Numbered from the stretch's first letter, positions 1 through 8,808 are shown. The stretch is 64,000 nucleotides of DNA from Fidelibacterota bacterium (GCA_004124295.1 SCKI01000002.1:228711-292710); one strand, 5' to 3'. Translations and numbers: made by a program. Notes: a model not told the origin generated them from the sequence alone.

Positions 1-596
1 GAACGCCGCCCAATCTGCCCCGCGCTGCCCATTTCCTCCAATTCCACCGGCTGCTCCAGTCTGGGTTGGAGCTCAGCGAGGGTATAGGGCGGCGTTCCCA
101 GGCGATCCAGCAGTGCGTCGATCACTGACAGCGAGGTGCTCCGCTCAAGCCGCGTAACGAACATGGCGGCCAGAAATCCGGCTATCAGCGCCTCCAGACT
201 GCCGGTATTCTGCCACACGCCAAATCCGAGGCCGAACATGTAGGCCGGTATCACAATGGCGTGGCCGATCAGGTCGAGGAAAACACCCTGCACCGATTCC
301 TCGCCTTTCCAGCGGGCTACCTCGCCATCGGAGCAGTCCAGGATGTAGCCCAACTGCAAGAGTCCCACGCCCCAAACCGCAGCCGTATTGCTGCCCAGTC
401 CAAGCAGTATGGCCCCGGCGATGCCGAGCAACTCCTGCAAGAGGGTCACCTGGTTGGCCGTGACGGGCGTCCTGACGAAAAACCAGGTGAAGTAAATGGA
501 AATGGGGCGCACGATATAGCGGGCATAGGGTTCCGGCTCAACCGCCTTACGCACCACTTTCTTGAGGTTTCTGAGGGTGGGTCTTAAATCTGTCAA
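1..596 (-). CDS. CDP-alcohol phosphotransferase family membrane protein (partial, C-terminus outside window)
   Basis: Transfers a phospho-alcohol from a CDP-activated donor to a second alcohol in the membrane, as in phospholipid head-group or phosphodiester synthesis. Counting from a TTG start at 596, the signature is D87-x2-D90-G91-x2-A94-R95-x8-G104-x3-D108-x3-H112. It fits the family pattern except that the fourth metal/catalytic Asp is His. Hydrophobic segments flank it (about 50-70, 72-86, 112-130). The TTG overlaps the TGA of the upstream small ORF (TTGA), implying translational coupling; an in-frame GTG pair at about 557 is the alternative start. The gene runs off the left edge, so about 198 residues are visible. 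It sits two genes downstream of a cytidylyltransferase-like gene, which would logically make its CDP-activated substrate. The substrate is unknown. Confidence 0.85.
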   Translation of the reverse strand, partial: MTDLRPTLRNLKKVVRKAVEPEPYARYIVRPISIYFTWFFVRTPVTANQVTLLQELLGIAGAILLGLGSNTAAVWGVGLLQLGYILDCSDGEVARWKGEESVQGVFLDLIGHAIVIPAYMFGLGFGVWQNTGSLEALIAGFLAAMFVTRLERSTSLSVIDALLDRLGTPPYTLAELQPRLEQPVELEEMGSAGQIGRR

Positions 597-862
597 CGGA
601 CTGCATCCATTGTTGCCGCGCGGGCCAACTCCCTGATGGTTCCCGCATCCATTTCTGGAAACTGCCGGTTTTGATCCGCGCGGAAAATCCCGACCCACGC
701 GCCGGCGTATGCCCGCTGGGACCGGCTGGCCGGCCTGCGTTTCGCGGGCGCTTCGATCCCGAAATTGCGCACTGTCCCGGCTCGCCCGCCGTGGCCGTAG
801 ACAGCCTTGATTCTCCTCCCCCGATTCCTGAACGCGGCCTCCCGAACCATGCCGCTTACCAT
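593..862 (-). CDS. Small hypothetical ORF between nucleotidyltransferase and CDP-alcohol transferase
   Basis: An 89-codon ORF fills the gap between the nucleotidyltransferase stop (873) and the CDP-alcohol transferase start. Its TGA overlaps the TTG start of the latter, a spacing usually seen with real coupled genes. The product is very arginine-rich and has no motif I recognise, no membrane segment and no signal peptide, so it could be a chance open frame in GC-rich DNA. Its own ribosome-binding site is weak. I keep it because of position only. Confidence 0.3.
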   Translation of the reverse strand: MVSGMVREAAFRNRGRRIKAVYGHGGRAGTVRNFGIEAPAKRRPASRSQRAYAGAWVGIFRADQNRQFPEMDAGTIRELARAATMDAVR

Positions 863-872
863 ACCCCGGTTA

Positions 873-1586
873 TCATTTCACCAACTCCTCGGCCCTGGCC
901 AGGTCTTCGGGAAAGTCGATCTCGATGCAGGGCAGATCGGTCACATCCAGCGCATGCAGCGGATGATCGGCAGCCAGGTGCTCCAGGGCCCGCTCGAAAT
1001 AAGCGTTCCGCTCACCATCGGCGATGACCCGGTCAAGGGCGGCGGCGAGGTGCGGCGTCAGGGCGGCATCGAAACGGGCCACACCGATGAACTCCCCCAG
1101 GGACGCCGCGGGATCGAGCTGTTTGCCGATGTCCGTGATGCGGTCATCGGCGCCGACGGCCACCTTCACTTCCTCCTCCCCGCACAGCTTCACCTCCACT
1201 GCCAGGGGGTTGGCGCGCTCTGAACTGACCAGGCGCTGAAGCAGCTCTGTCGGAAAGAGCACATCACCGTTGAAATAGAGCACATCGTGGCCGGCCATCG
1301 CCTCGTTGGCCAGGCCCAGCGAGTAGGCGGTGTTGGTATCGAAGAAGTGCTGGTTCACAATGAAGCGGATGTTGAGGTCCGGGTAGCCGGATTGCAGCGC
1401 CTCCCTGATTTGCTCCCGGCGGTATCCGGTAATCAGCACCACTTCCTCGATGTCGAGTCCCTGGAGGGCATCGAGCTGCCGGCTGAGGATGGTCCTGCCG
1501 CCGACGGTCACCAGGCACTTGGGCAGATCGAGGGTGAGGGGCGCGAGACGCCGGGATACGCCGGCCACGAGAATAACCGCTTTCAT
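873..1586 (-). CDS. Nucleotidyltransferase, cytidylyltransferase-like (LicC/IPCT type)
   Basis: A 237-residue single-domain nucleotidyltransferase that probably activates a phospho-alcohol or sugar phosphate with an NTP. The N-terminus MKAVILVAGVSRRL and following PKCL give the nucleotide-binding loop; NTAYSL, NGDVLF and the C-terminal IDFPEDLARA resemble CTP:phosphocholine/inositol-phosphate cytidylyltransferases rather than RmlA. The start at 1586 is chosen because ATG overlaps the upstream glycosyltransferase stop (ATGA) and is preceded by GGGAGAG. With the downstream CDP-alcohol phosphotransferase it could form a two-step route in which CDP-X is made here and X-phosphate is transferred there. 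That pairing is inference; the exact substrate cannot be read from the sequence. Confidence 0.85.
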   Translation of the reverse strand: MKAVILVAGVSRRLAPLTLDLPKCLVTVGGRTILSRQLDALQGLDIEEVVLITGYRREQIREALQSGYPDLNIRFIVNQHFFDTNTAYSLGLANEAMAGHDVLYFNGDVLFPTELLQRLVSSERANPLAVEVKLCGEEEVKVAVGADDRITDIGKQLDPAASLGEFIGVARFDAALTPHLAAALDRVIADGERNAYFERALEHLAADHPLHALDVTDLPCIEIDFPEDLARAEELVK

Positions 1587-2467
1587 CGTTTCTCTCCCGC
1601 TGCCAGGGGGCGGCGCTTGCCTCCCAATGCCCTCAGGCGGCCCGCCGCCAACAGCGCCAGCACACGCAAACCTTCCAGCAGCAGAAACAGGGGAATCGTG
1701 GTGAACCAGGCCCAGGGCGGCGCATAGCGGCGGTACAGTGTCAGCTGGCTGCGCAATCTGGCTCGTATCTTGCGCCAGGAGGAGGCGCCCCAGGAGGCGC
1801 TGACCTTGTGCCACATGCGGGCTTCGGGGACCATGGCCAGGCCGTATCCGGCAGCCTGCACGCGAAAGGAGTAGTCGACGTCCTCGCCGTACAGGAAAAA
1901 GGCGGTATCAATATCACCAACCTCACGGGCCACTTCCCGGCGAATCAGCATGGCGCAGCCGGTGATGTAATCAACAGGCCCGGGACTGTCGAACTGGCCC
2001 CGGTCCCGCTGGCGGATGCCCACATGCCAGAACAGCCCTCGCCACAGGCTGGCCCGGCCACCGGCATACCAGATCAGATCGGGCTGGGCATGGTAGTAGA
2101 TCTTGGGAGCCAGCAGGCCGATGCCGGGGTTGGCCTCGGCCGCCCGCACCAGCCAGTTGATCATATCCGGCTCGACCTCGGTATCGTTGTTCAGCAGCAG
2201 GATATAGTCTGCGCCCTGCTCCAGCCCGTAGTGGATGCCGACATTGTTCCCGCCGGCCCAGCGCAGGTTGGCCTTGTTTTCGATGACTTTCACATTAGGA
2301 TATTGTGCCCGTACGGCGACCACGGACCCGTCCGTGGAGGCGTTGTCCACCACCACCAGGAGGGCGTTTCCGTAGCGGCTCTGCGCCAGTGACGCCAGGC
2401 AGGCCAGGACCAGATCCCGGCCGTTCCAGTTGAGCACGATGCAGCAAACCAGGGGTTGCTTATCCAC
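1583..2467 (-). CDS. Glycosyltransferase family 2 (rhamnosyltransferase-like)
   Basis: A 294-residue GT2 enzyme that would transfer a sugar from a nucleotide donor to a surface glycan at the inner membrane. The GT-A fold is shown by VVVDNASTDGS (about 38-48), the metal-binding LLLNNDTEVEPD (about 90-101), ITGCAMLIRREV and the GEDVDYSFR catalytic-base region near 200. A hydrophobic stretch near 255-275 likely anchors the C-terminus. It is the first gene of the minus-strand group GT2, nucleotidyltransferase, small ORF, CDP-alcohol transferase. The 175 bp between it and the divergent GT9 gene at 2643 must hold promoters for both directions; I see no clear boxes there. Confidence 0.9.
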   Translation of the reverse strand: MDKQPLVCCIVLNWNGRDLVLACLASLAQSRYGNALLVVVDNASTDGSVVAVRAQYPNVKVIENKANLRWAGGNNVGIHYGLEQGADYILLLNNDTEVEPDMINWLVRAAEANPGIGLLAPKIYYHAQPDLIWYAGGRASLWRGLFWHVGIRQRDRGQFDSPGPVDYITGCAMLIRREVAREVGDIDTAFFLYGEDVDYSFRVQAAGYGLAMVPEARMWHKVSASWGASSWRKIRARLRSQLTLYRRYAPPWAWFTTIPLFLLLEGLRVLALLAAGRLRALGGKRRPLAAGEKR

Positions 2468-2642
2468 GGCCCAAGTTTAGTACGGGCCTCCCCCCGATAG
2501 AAACCCACTTTTCCCCGGCTTTGTCGCCACCGGCCCGGCATGTTAACTTCCCCGTAGCCGGCCGGCCTGGCGATATATGAAACCGCACCCTCACCAACCT
2601 GGACAGTCGGACCTCAGCACAACGGCCGGGGCAGCCTGAGCC

Positions 2643-3716
2643 GTGGCCGCCACCCCCCTCGTCCACGACGACTGCCGCCATTTTGAAGGCCACATGCCCT
2701 GCAGTTACCACAAGGCCGAAGGGGTGCACTGCGACGGCTGCCGCTATTATGATCCGGTGCAGGAGCATATCCTGATCATCAAGCTGGGCGCCCTGGGAGA
2801 CGTCATCCGCACCACGCCTATCCTGGAGCGGCTGCGGGCCGACTATCCGGCAGCGCTGATCTACTGGCTGACGCTGGTCCCCGAAATTCTGCCCGCCAGC
2901 GTGGACCGGAAGCTCCCCTTCGACCTGGCCAGCATCCTTTTCCTGGAGCAGATAGAGTTCGACCTGGTGATTAACCTGGACAAGGACCGCGAAGCCTGTG
3001 CCCTGGCCAGCCGGATTGAAGGTAAGCGGCACATGGGCTTCAGGCTGCAAAACCGGGTCCCGGCCCCGGTGAATGAGGCGGCCCGGGATAAATTCGTCAG
3101 CGGCCTGTTTGACGACATCAGCCGGGCGAACACCAAGTCGTATCCCCAGGAGCTGTTTGAGATCTGCGGCTACACTTTCAGCGGTGAGCGCTACGCCATC
3201 CAGGCGCCCGGGAACGGCTATCGCTGGAACCTGCCCGCCGGGGCCGCCCCCGTCATTGGCCTGAACACCGGCTGCGGCACCCGCTGGACCACCCGCAATT
3301 GGCCGGAGGAGCATTGGGGCAACCTGGCCCGCGCCCTGCTGGCCGCCGGCTACCGGGTCGTGCTGCTGGGCGGGCCGGATGAGGACGAGCAGAATCGCCG
3401 CCTGCAGTCGCTGACCGGCGCCTGGTACGACGGCACCTATGCCTTGGATCAGTTCGCCGATCTGGTCGGCCAGTGCACTCTGGTCGTCACGGCCGTGACC
3501 ATGACCCTGCACCTGGCCCTGGCGCTGGAAAAGCAGGTGGTCCTGCTGAACAATATTTTCAACCGTAACGAGTTTGAGCTCTACGGCCTGGGCACCATCC
3601 TGGAGCCGCCCGACTGCACCTGCTACTATGCCCCAAGCTGCGACAAGGGCTGCATGGCCGACTTGACCGTTGAGCGGGTCACCCAGGGGGTGGTTGACCT
3701 GTTGCCGGCGCAGTGA
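2643..3716 (+). CDS. Glycosyltransferase family 9 (heptosyltransferase-like) with N-terminal Cys/His cap
   Basis: A 357-residue GT9 enzyme of the type that adds heptose or other sugars to lipopolysaccharide-like cores. ILIIKLGALGDVIRTTP (about 43-59) is the GT9 N-domain signature; IGLNTGCGTRWTTRNWP and VVLLGGPDE belong to the C-terminal donor domain. The GTG start at 2643 follows an in-frame stop at 2637; an ATG at 2694 is possible but would remove part of an odd N-terminal cluster C11-x8-C20-x2-H23-x6-C30-x2-C33, which looks like a metal-binding knuckle. The C-terminus also holds a Cys group (DCTCYYAPSCDKGC). It overlaps the next gene by 4 bp (GTGA). Confidence 0.88.
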   Translation: MAATPLVHDDCRHFEGHMPCSYHKAEGVHCDGCRYYDPVQEHILIIKLGALGDVIRTTPILERLRADYPAALIYWLTLVPEILPASVDRKLPFDLASILFLEQIEFDLVINLDKDREACALASRIEGKRHMGFRLQNRVPAPVNEAARDKFVSGLFDDISRANTKSYPQELFEICGYTFSGERYAIQAPGNGYRWNLPAGAAPVIGLNTGCGTRWTTRNWPEEHWGNLARALLAAGYRVVLLGGPDEDEQNRRLQSLTGAWYDGTYALDQFADLVGQCTLVVTAVTMTLHLALALEKQVVLLNNIFNRNEFELYGLGTILEPPDCTCYYAPSCDKGCMADLTVERVTQGVVDLLPAQ

Positions 3717-4840
3717 AAATCGCCATCATCGGGCCGTTCGCTCCCTATCGCGGAGGCATCCGGCACTTTAATACCCTGCTCTACCGCACCCTCTCCGCGA
3801 GTCACGAGGTAAGCGCCGTCAACCTGAAGCGCCAGTATCCCGGCTTCCTGTTCCCCGGCACCAGCCAGTATGACGGCAGCGCTCCCGATCCGGAATTCTG
3901 CGACCGGCTGCTGGATCCGCTCAACCCCTGGAGCTGGCGGCGTACCGCTCAGCATCTGGCCGGTCTGGGAACCGAACTGGCCATCTACAAGTACTGGATG
4001 CCGTTTTTCGCCCCGGCTTTCGGGTCGCTGGCGAAACGGTTGCGCCGCCTAGGCCGCATCAAGACGCTCTGCATCATCGACAACCTGACGCCCCACGAAA
4101 ACCGGCCCGGCGACCGGGCCCTGAACCGCTACCTGGTGCGCCATACCGACGGCTTTATCTGCATGTCGGGCACGGTAGAGGCCGAACTGCTGCGGCTGAA
4201 GCCGGGCGCCAGCTTCCGCCAAACGCCGCACCCGGCCTACGTCAATTTCGGCCCACCGCTGGCCAAGGCGGAGGCCCGGCGCAAACTGGGCCTGGGCGAC
4301 AAGCCGGTGTTGCTCTATTTTGGCTTTATCCGCCCCTACAAGGGGGTGCTGACCTTGCTCGACGCCCTGCCGGCGATCAACGCAAGGCTGGGGGCCACGA
4401 CCATCATCGCCGGGGAATTCTATGAAAGCAAGGTGCCCTACCTGGAAAAAATGGATGCCCTGAACCTGACCGGCCACGTGCGGCTGGAAGACCGCTTCAT
4501 CCCCGATGCGGAGGTAAACCTCTACTTCTCGGCGGCGGACGTCGTGGTGCTGCCCTACCGTACCGCGACCCAGAGCGGCATCGTCTCCATCGCCCTGCAC
4601 TATCAACTGCCGGCCATCGTCACCGCTGTCGGGGGACTGCCGGAAGTGGTGAAACACGGCGAGACCGGGCTGGTGGTGCCCCCGAACGATCCGGCGGCCC
4701 TGGCGGAGGCGGTTATCGACTACTTCGGGAACCGGGACCGGGAGGTTATGGCCCGGCACATCGCCGCCGAGCGGGAACTGTACAGTTGGGCGACCCTCGG
4801 GACCAGGATAGAGGAACTGGCGGCCGAGCTGCGCCGCTGA
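3713..4840 (+). CDS. Glycosyltransferase family 4
   Basis: A 375-residue GT-B glycosyltransferase that would extend a cell-surface glycan on the cytoplasmic side. The N-terminus has PYRGGIRHF, typical of the GT4 acceptor domain glycine loop. The C-terminal half has LLYFGFIRPYKGV (start of the donor domain, about residue 200), VVVLPYR and QSGIVSIALHYQLPAIVTAVGG, the usual E/x7/E-like segment in which the first position is Q. The GTG start at 3713 overlaps the GT9 stop by 4 bp, so the two are co-translated. The 3' end faces the minus-strand GT2 gene with only 18 bp between. Confidence 0.88.
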   Translation: MKIAIIGPFAPYRGGIRHFNTLLYRTLSASHEVSAVNLKRQYPGFLFPGTSQYDGSAPDPEFCDRLLDPLNPWSWRRTAQHLAGLGTELAIYKYWMPFFAPAFGSLAKRLRRLGRIKTLCIIDNLTPHENRPGDRALNRYLVRHTDGFICMSGTVEAELLRLKPGASFRQTPHPAYVNFGPPLAKAEARRKLGLGDKPVLLYFGFIRPYKGVLTLLDALPAINARLGATTIIAGEFYESKVPYLEKMDALNLTGHVRLEDRFIPDAEVNLYFSAADVVVLPYRTATQSGIVSIALHYQLPAIVTAVGGLPEVVKHGETGLVVPPNDPAALAEAVIDYFGNRDREVMARHIAAERELYSWATLGTRIEELAAELRR

Positions 4841-4858
4841 GCCGCCCATGGCGGGCCA

Positions 4859-5800
4859 TCAGGGGCCGCTGAGCGTCTCCCGGGACTGATAGATGCTTTT
4901 GACGAGTTTCTCCTCCCGGTGGCGGCGCTGCACGAAAATTTCCGCCAGCAGACCCAGGGTAAAGAACTGGATGCCGACGATAATCAGCAGCATCCCCAGG
5001 AACAGCAGCGGCCGGGAGCCGATCCATATGCCCTGGAACCAGTTGAAGGCCAGGTAGAGCGAGATGCCGAATCCGGCCAACCCGCTGGCGAGTCCTATCA
5101 GGCCGAAAAAGTGCAGCGGCCGCTGGAAGTAGCGGCCCAGGAAAATGACCGTGAACAGGTCCAACATGCCGTGAAAGTACCGGGTCAGGCCGTATTTGGT
5201 CTTGCCGAATTGCCGGGGCCGATGCTCCACCACCTTTTCGGTGACCCGGTAGCCCTTGTATTTGGCCAGGGCCGGGATATAGCGGTGCAGGCCACCGTAA
5301 ATCTCCACGGTTTTAACGACTTCGGACCGGTAAACCTTCAACCCGCAGTTGGAATCGTGAATGCGGACGCCGGTCATCAGCCGCACCACAAAATTGAACA
5401 GCCGCGAAGGCAGCCGCTTGGAGAGGGGATCTTGGCGGACCTTCTTCCAGCCGCTCACCAGGTCCCAGCCCTCCGCCAGCATGTCTGCCATGGCCGGAAT
5501 CTCGGCAGGGTTGTCCTGCAGGTCGGAATCGAGGGTGGCCACCACATCGCCCCGGGCTTCAGCAAAGCCGGCTGACAGGGCCGCCGCCTTGCCGTAGTTG
5601 CGGTACAAGGTGACGATCCGGGTGCGCCCGTCGCCGTCGGCGATCTTCCGCAGCAGGGCCCCGGAGCCGTCGCTACTGCCGTCGTCTATATAGAGGATTT
5701 CGTGGCTGCCCTGGGCCGGGAGGGCAGCAACAATTTCGCCGTGGAGGGTCTCCAGGGAATCCACTTCATTGTAGACCGGCACGACGACTGAAAGGTTCAT
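4859..5800 (-). CDS. Polyprenol-phosphate glycosyltransferase (DPM1/GtrB-like GT2 with two C-terminal TM helices)
   Basis: A 313-residue GT2 that most likely transfers a sugar onto undecaprenyl phosphate at the inner membrane. Motifs are VVPVYNEVDSL (start), YIDDGSSDGS (about 37-46), TLDSDLQDNPAEIP (about 89-102) and IHDSNCGLKVYRSEV (about 146-160). Two hydrophobic helices lie at about 230-255 and 265-290, matching the GtrB/ArnC/YfdH architecture. It is the last gene of a minus-strand run; the TPR gene ends 8 bp upstream, so the two are probably co-transcribed. Confidence 0.9.
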   Translation of the reverse strand: MNLSVVVPVYNEVDSLETLHGEIVAALPAQGSHEILYIDDGSSDGSGALLRKIADGDGRTRIVTLYRNYGKAAALSAGFAEARGDVVATLDSDLQDNPAEIPAMADMLAEGWDLVSGWKKVRQDPLSKRLPSRLFNFVVRLMTGVRIHDSNCGLKVYRSEVVKTVEIYGGLHRYIPALAKYKGYRVTEKVVEHRPRQFGKTKYGLTRYFHGMLDLFTVIFLGRYFQRPLHFFGLIGLASGLAGFGISLYLAFNWFQGIWIGSRPLLFLGMLLIIVGIQFFTLGLLAEIFVQRRHREEKLVKSIYQSRETLSGP

Positions 5801-5808
5801 CCGGGGCG

Positions 5809-7434
5809 TCAGTTGCTGTCTGCCGGATCCTCGGCCCGGACCAGAATCTGGCGTTTGAGACGAATTTGCCGGGCCTTTTCGACCAGGCGCTCCGCCTCCC
5901 CAGCCTGGCCCCTGATCCGGTGAATGGCGCCCATATGCTCGAGCACTTCGGGACTGTCCGGGCGGAGTTCGATGCTGCGGGCAATGTACCGGCCGGCGCT
6001 GCGGACCCGGCCGAGCTTGTACTGGACCCAGCCGTAAGTGTCGAGGAAGGCGGGGTTATCGCCGTCCAGCTTCAGCGAGCGCCGGGAAAGCCTGCGGGCA
6101 TAGCGCAGCTGCCTGCCGGAGGCCGATTCCCGCTCCGCGATGCTGTAGGCGTAATTATTGAGGGCGATGGCGTCCTTGGGCTGCTCCTCGATCAACTTCT
6201 CGTACAGCGAGTCCGAAGAGCGGAACCGCTTGAGCTCCGACCAGGCCGCAGCCAGCAACTGCCGGATTTCGGTAGCCTCGGGATGGAACCGCAGCGCCTC
6301 TTGTAGCCGCGCCTCGGCATCCGCGTAGCGCTGGACGCTGTAATAGAGGTTGCCCAGCAGGTAGTCGATATTCCCGTTCGCAGGGACCCTTTGGGCCGCG
6401 GTCTCCAGGACTTCGATGGCGCCCAGGGGATCATCAAGGTTGCTGCGGGCGATGGCCCTGGCGCTGTAGCCTTCGGCACTGTCGGGGAATATCTCGATCA
6501 TCATGCCGGAGAAACGGTCGAGTTGGGTAAAGTCGGCGGCATCGGAGGCGGTGACAATCCCCAGGTGGAGAACTTCCCATTGCCGGTGCCCCTCCTCGAT
6601 GAGGGTCGTCAGTTGGTTCAGTGACTCGTCCAGTTTGCCGGTCTGCCTGAGGAGCCAGACCAGCTGCACACGGCTGCCCAGGGAGGCGTTATCGCCGGCG
6701 GCGAGGGTCCGGTAGGCGCTGAGCGCCTCATCCGTGTGCCCGGCCCGCACGGCCACCTCGGCAAAGGTCCGCAGAATGCGCAGATCATCCGGACGCCGCC
6801 GGTGCAGCCTGTCGTAAACCTGATAACCGCGCTCGTAGTCGTTGATGGAGAGGGCTATCTCTCCAGCCCGGGTCAATACCTGGGTCTGCATGGGGTCGAA
6901 GTCATAAATACTCATATAGGTGTCGACCGCTTCAGCGTACTTCTTCTGCTGCAGATGCAGGGCGGCCTTGCGGAACAGTGGCTCCATATCGCTGGGACTA
7001 AGCCGGTGCCATTCCTCCAGGTGCTCGATGGCCTGGGGTAGCTCGCGGGTCGCAATGGCGACGCTGGAAAGGAACTTATGCACTTCCCCATCTTGCGGTT
7101 CCAGCGCGAGGGCCTTCTGGCCGGCCTGCCAGGCCTTGTGGGGCTGGTTCAGTTGCAGATAGGCCTCACCGAGGTTCAGGTAAATGGTGACCGAGGTCGA
7201 ATCGTAGCGCAACGCCTGGGCGTAGGCGCGGGCCGCTGCCCGGTGGTCCCCCTGCATCATATACATGTCCCCGTCCAGAAAGTGGGACAGGGCGTCGCTG
7301 TCGTAGCCACGGGTTTCCTGTTGATCGTCCTGGGCATGGCCAATGTTGACGGCCGGGGCCAGCAGGAACAGGGCCAGGCGGAGCAGGATCAATCCGGTCC
7401 GGGTTCGGTGAGTATCCAGGGACATGATCTCCAT
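5809..7434 (-). CDS. Exported tetratricopeptide-repeat protein
   Basis: A TPR protein of about 541 residues, likely a periplasmic or membrane-anchored scaffold. The N-terminus, read from ATG 7434 (or 7425), has basic residues, a hydrophobic segment (LILLRLALFLLAPA) and a likely cleavage site after IGHAQ. Upstream in-frame codons to 7470 lack a signal-like start and were not used. From about residue 40 on, 34-residue helical repeats run to the end, with consensus positions such as YLNLGEAYLQLNQPHKAW, YLLGNLYYSVQRYADAE and YGWVQYKLG. Neighbours are a nucleotidyltransferase upstream and a polyprenol-phosphate GT2 8 bp downstream, so a role in envelope assembly is plausible but not shown. Confidence 0.88.
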   Translation of the reverse strand: MEIMSLDTHRTRTGLILLRLALFLLAPAVNIGHAQDDQQETRGYDSDALSHFLDGDMYMMQGDHRAAARAYAQALRYDSTSVTIYLNLGEAYLQLNQPHKAWQAGQKALALEPQDGEVHKFLSSVAIATRELPQAIEHLEEWHRLSPSDMEPLFRKAALHLQQKKYAEAVDTYMSIYDFDPMQTQVLTRAGEIALSINDYERGYQVYDRLHRRRPDDLRILRTFAEVAVRAGHTDEALSAYRTLAAGDNASLGSRVQLVWLLRQTGKLDESLNQLTTLIEEGHRQWEVLHLGIVTASDAADFTQLDRFSGMMIEIFPDSAEGYSARAIARSNLDDPLGAIEVLETAAQRVPANGNIDYLLGNLYYSVQRYADAEARLQEALRFHPEATEIRQLLAAAWSELKRFRSSDSLYEKLIEEQPKDAIALNNYAYSIAERESASGRQLRYARRLSRRSLKLDGDNPAFLDTYGWVQYKLGRVRSAGRYIARSIELRPDSPEVLEHMGAIHRIRGQAGEAERLVEKARQIRLKRQILVRAEDPADSN

Positions 7435-7522
7435 AAGAAGCAATTTAGAGGGCGGGGCCAGCCCATACAACTGCCCAGCCGCACGGTCCGCGGCCCAGCT
7501 TGCCGGTCATCAGCGGGCCTGC

Positions 7523-8422
7523 TCAGCGGTGGGATACATAGCCGTTTAATTTGGCGCCGGCGCGGACGATCTCGCCCCGTACCGAGCAGTTCTGCAGCAC
7601 CGCGCCCGGCAGCACGATACAGTTATCCACCACGCTGCCCCGCACTACGCAATCTTCCATGACGCTGCTGTGGCGAATGGTGGAATTTTCCGTGGTCGCC
7701 CGGGGATGGATAAAGTTGCCGCCGGATTTCTGCAACAGGAAGCGGTTGGTCGCCAGCATGTTTTCCGGTGTCCCGCAGTCGTGCCAGCCCTTGATGATCT
7801 CGACTCTGAAGGTCGTGCCGTTGTCCAACATCCACTTGAGGGCGTCGGTCAGCTGGTATTCCCCGTGGGAGGTTTCGCCGTGGAGCACCAGATGCTCCAG
7901 GGCTTCTTTTAGCCGGCCTTCGTGCTCCATGCGGTAGATGCCGGCGATGGCCAGGTTCGACGGCGGCTCCGCCGGCTTTTCCACCATGTCGACGACCCTT
8001 CTGCCGGCGGTCTCCACAATCCCGAACTGCGTCGGATCGTCCACCTCCACCACGGCCAGCAGGTTGCCTGGGCTGCGCATGAAATCGGCGTAGTCAACAT
8101 CGAAAATCGTGTCGGCCAGAACAATCACCACCGGGTCATTGGATTCAACCAGCCCCTGCAGGACGGCATGACCCAGTCCTTGCTGCCGGTACTGGTAGAT
8201 GATGGCACAGTTCAGGCCGGGATAGGCTTCCATGTGCTGTTCAATCTGTTTGCCGAGGTGACCGACGATGAGGACAATCTCGTCAATGCCGGCCTCCAGC
8301 AGGGGCTCGAGCACATGGTCCAGCACCGGCCGGCCGGCCACCGGCAGCAGGACCTTCTGGCGGGCCCCGGTATGGGGCAGCAGACGGGTTCCTTTCCCGG
8401 CAACGGGGATAACAGCTTTCAT
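7523..8422 (-). CDS. Sugar-1-phosphate nucleotidyltransferase with left-handed beta-helix tail
   Basis: A 299-residue enzyme that activates a sugar-1-phosphate with UTP or dTTP. The N-domain begins MKAVIPVAGKGTRLLPHT and has QGLGHAVLQG, VVIVLADTIF, MVEKPAEPPSN and HGEYQLTDAL, all typical of glucose-1-phosphate uridylyl/thymidylyltransferases. The last 60 residues (IHPRATTENSTIRHSSVMED, then CVVRGSVVDNC) form hexapeptide turns of a short beta-helix. It follows the hibernation factor by about 50 bp and leads into the TPR and GT2 genes, so it probably supplies an activated sugar for the surrounding envelope cluster. Which sugar cannot be told. Confidence 0.88.
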   Translation of the reverse strand: MKAVIPVAGKGTRLLPHTGARQKVLLPVAGRPVLDHVLEPLLEAGIDEIVLIVGHLGKQIEQHMEAYPGLNCAIIYQYRQQGLGHAVLQGLVESNDPVVIVLADTIFDVDYADFMRSPGNLLAVVEVDDPTQFGIVETAGRRVVDMVEKPAEPPSNLAIAGIYRMEHEGRLKEALEHLVLHGETSHGEYQLTDALKWMLDNGTTFRVEIIKGWHDCGTPENMLATNRFLLQKSGGNFIHPRATTENSTIRHSSVMEDCVVRGSVVDNCIVLPGAVLQNCSVRGEIVRAGAKLNGYVSHR

Positions 8423-8471
8423 AAGGGTGACAAGCGACAGTCCGGCGAAGGGTGGCCATCACCGGCGGTGG

Positions 8472-8783
8472 CTACTTTTCGACCAGCTTGTCCCTGTGGC
8501 GAGTCAGCTGATGCTTGATTTTTTCTACGGCCAGAACCACCGCCCGGTCCATTTTGACATCGGACTCCTGGGCCGCGAAACGGTGCCCCTTCGAATTGGC
8601 GACGATTTCGGCCTTTTCCTCGTGGGAATCGTGGGTCAAGATAATATGGTAGTCCAAGATTCCCTCCTCATAATAGCGGTTCAGCTTGCGCACCTCTTTC
8701 TCAACGAATGTGCGTAGCGCTTTGGGCGCCTTAAAATGCCGGGCCGTCACTTCAATCACTCGTTGACGGACATCATTTTTCAT
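8472..8783 (-). CDS. hpf: Ribosome hibernation promoting factor (short HPF / RaiA family)
   Basis: A 103-residue protein of the short HPF type that binds the 30S decoding region and inactivates ribosomes under stress. The core pattern is VIEVTARHFKAPKALRTFVEKE, then LNRYYEEGILDYHIILTHD and VKMDRAVVLAVEKIKHQLTRHRDKL, with the usual basic C-terminal helix. No long C-terminal dimerisation domain follows. The start at 8783 is fixed by an excellent AAGGAG 7 bases upstream; a longer in-frame extension into pckA is not credible. It lies 25 bp after pckA, so both may be expressed together under energy limitation (inference). Confidence 0.88.
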   Translation of the reverse strand: MKNDVRQRVIEVTARHFKAPKALRTFVEKEVRKLNRYYEEGILDYHIILTHDSHEEKAEIVANSKGHRFAAQESDVKMDRAVVLAVEKIKHQLTRHRDKLVEK

Positions 8784-8808
8784 TGCGGATCTCCTTTTTG
8801 GTTCGATT

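Noticed and set aside
2460..3512. 350-codon minus-strand frame opposite the GT9 gene
   Set aside because: The GT9 reading has full family motifs; the opposite frame is a composition shadow. The same applies to 42264-43160, 44024-45115, 29923-31005 and 53647-54825.
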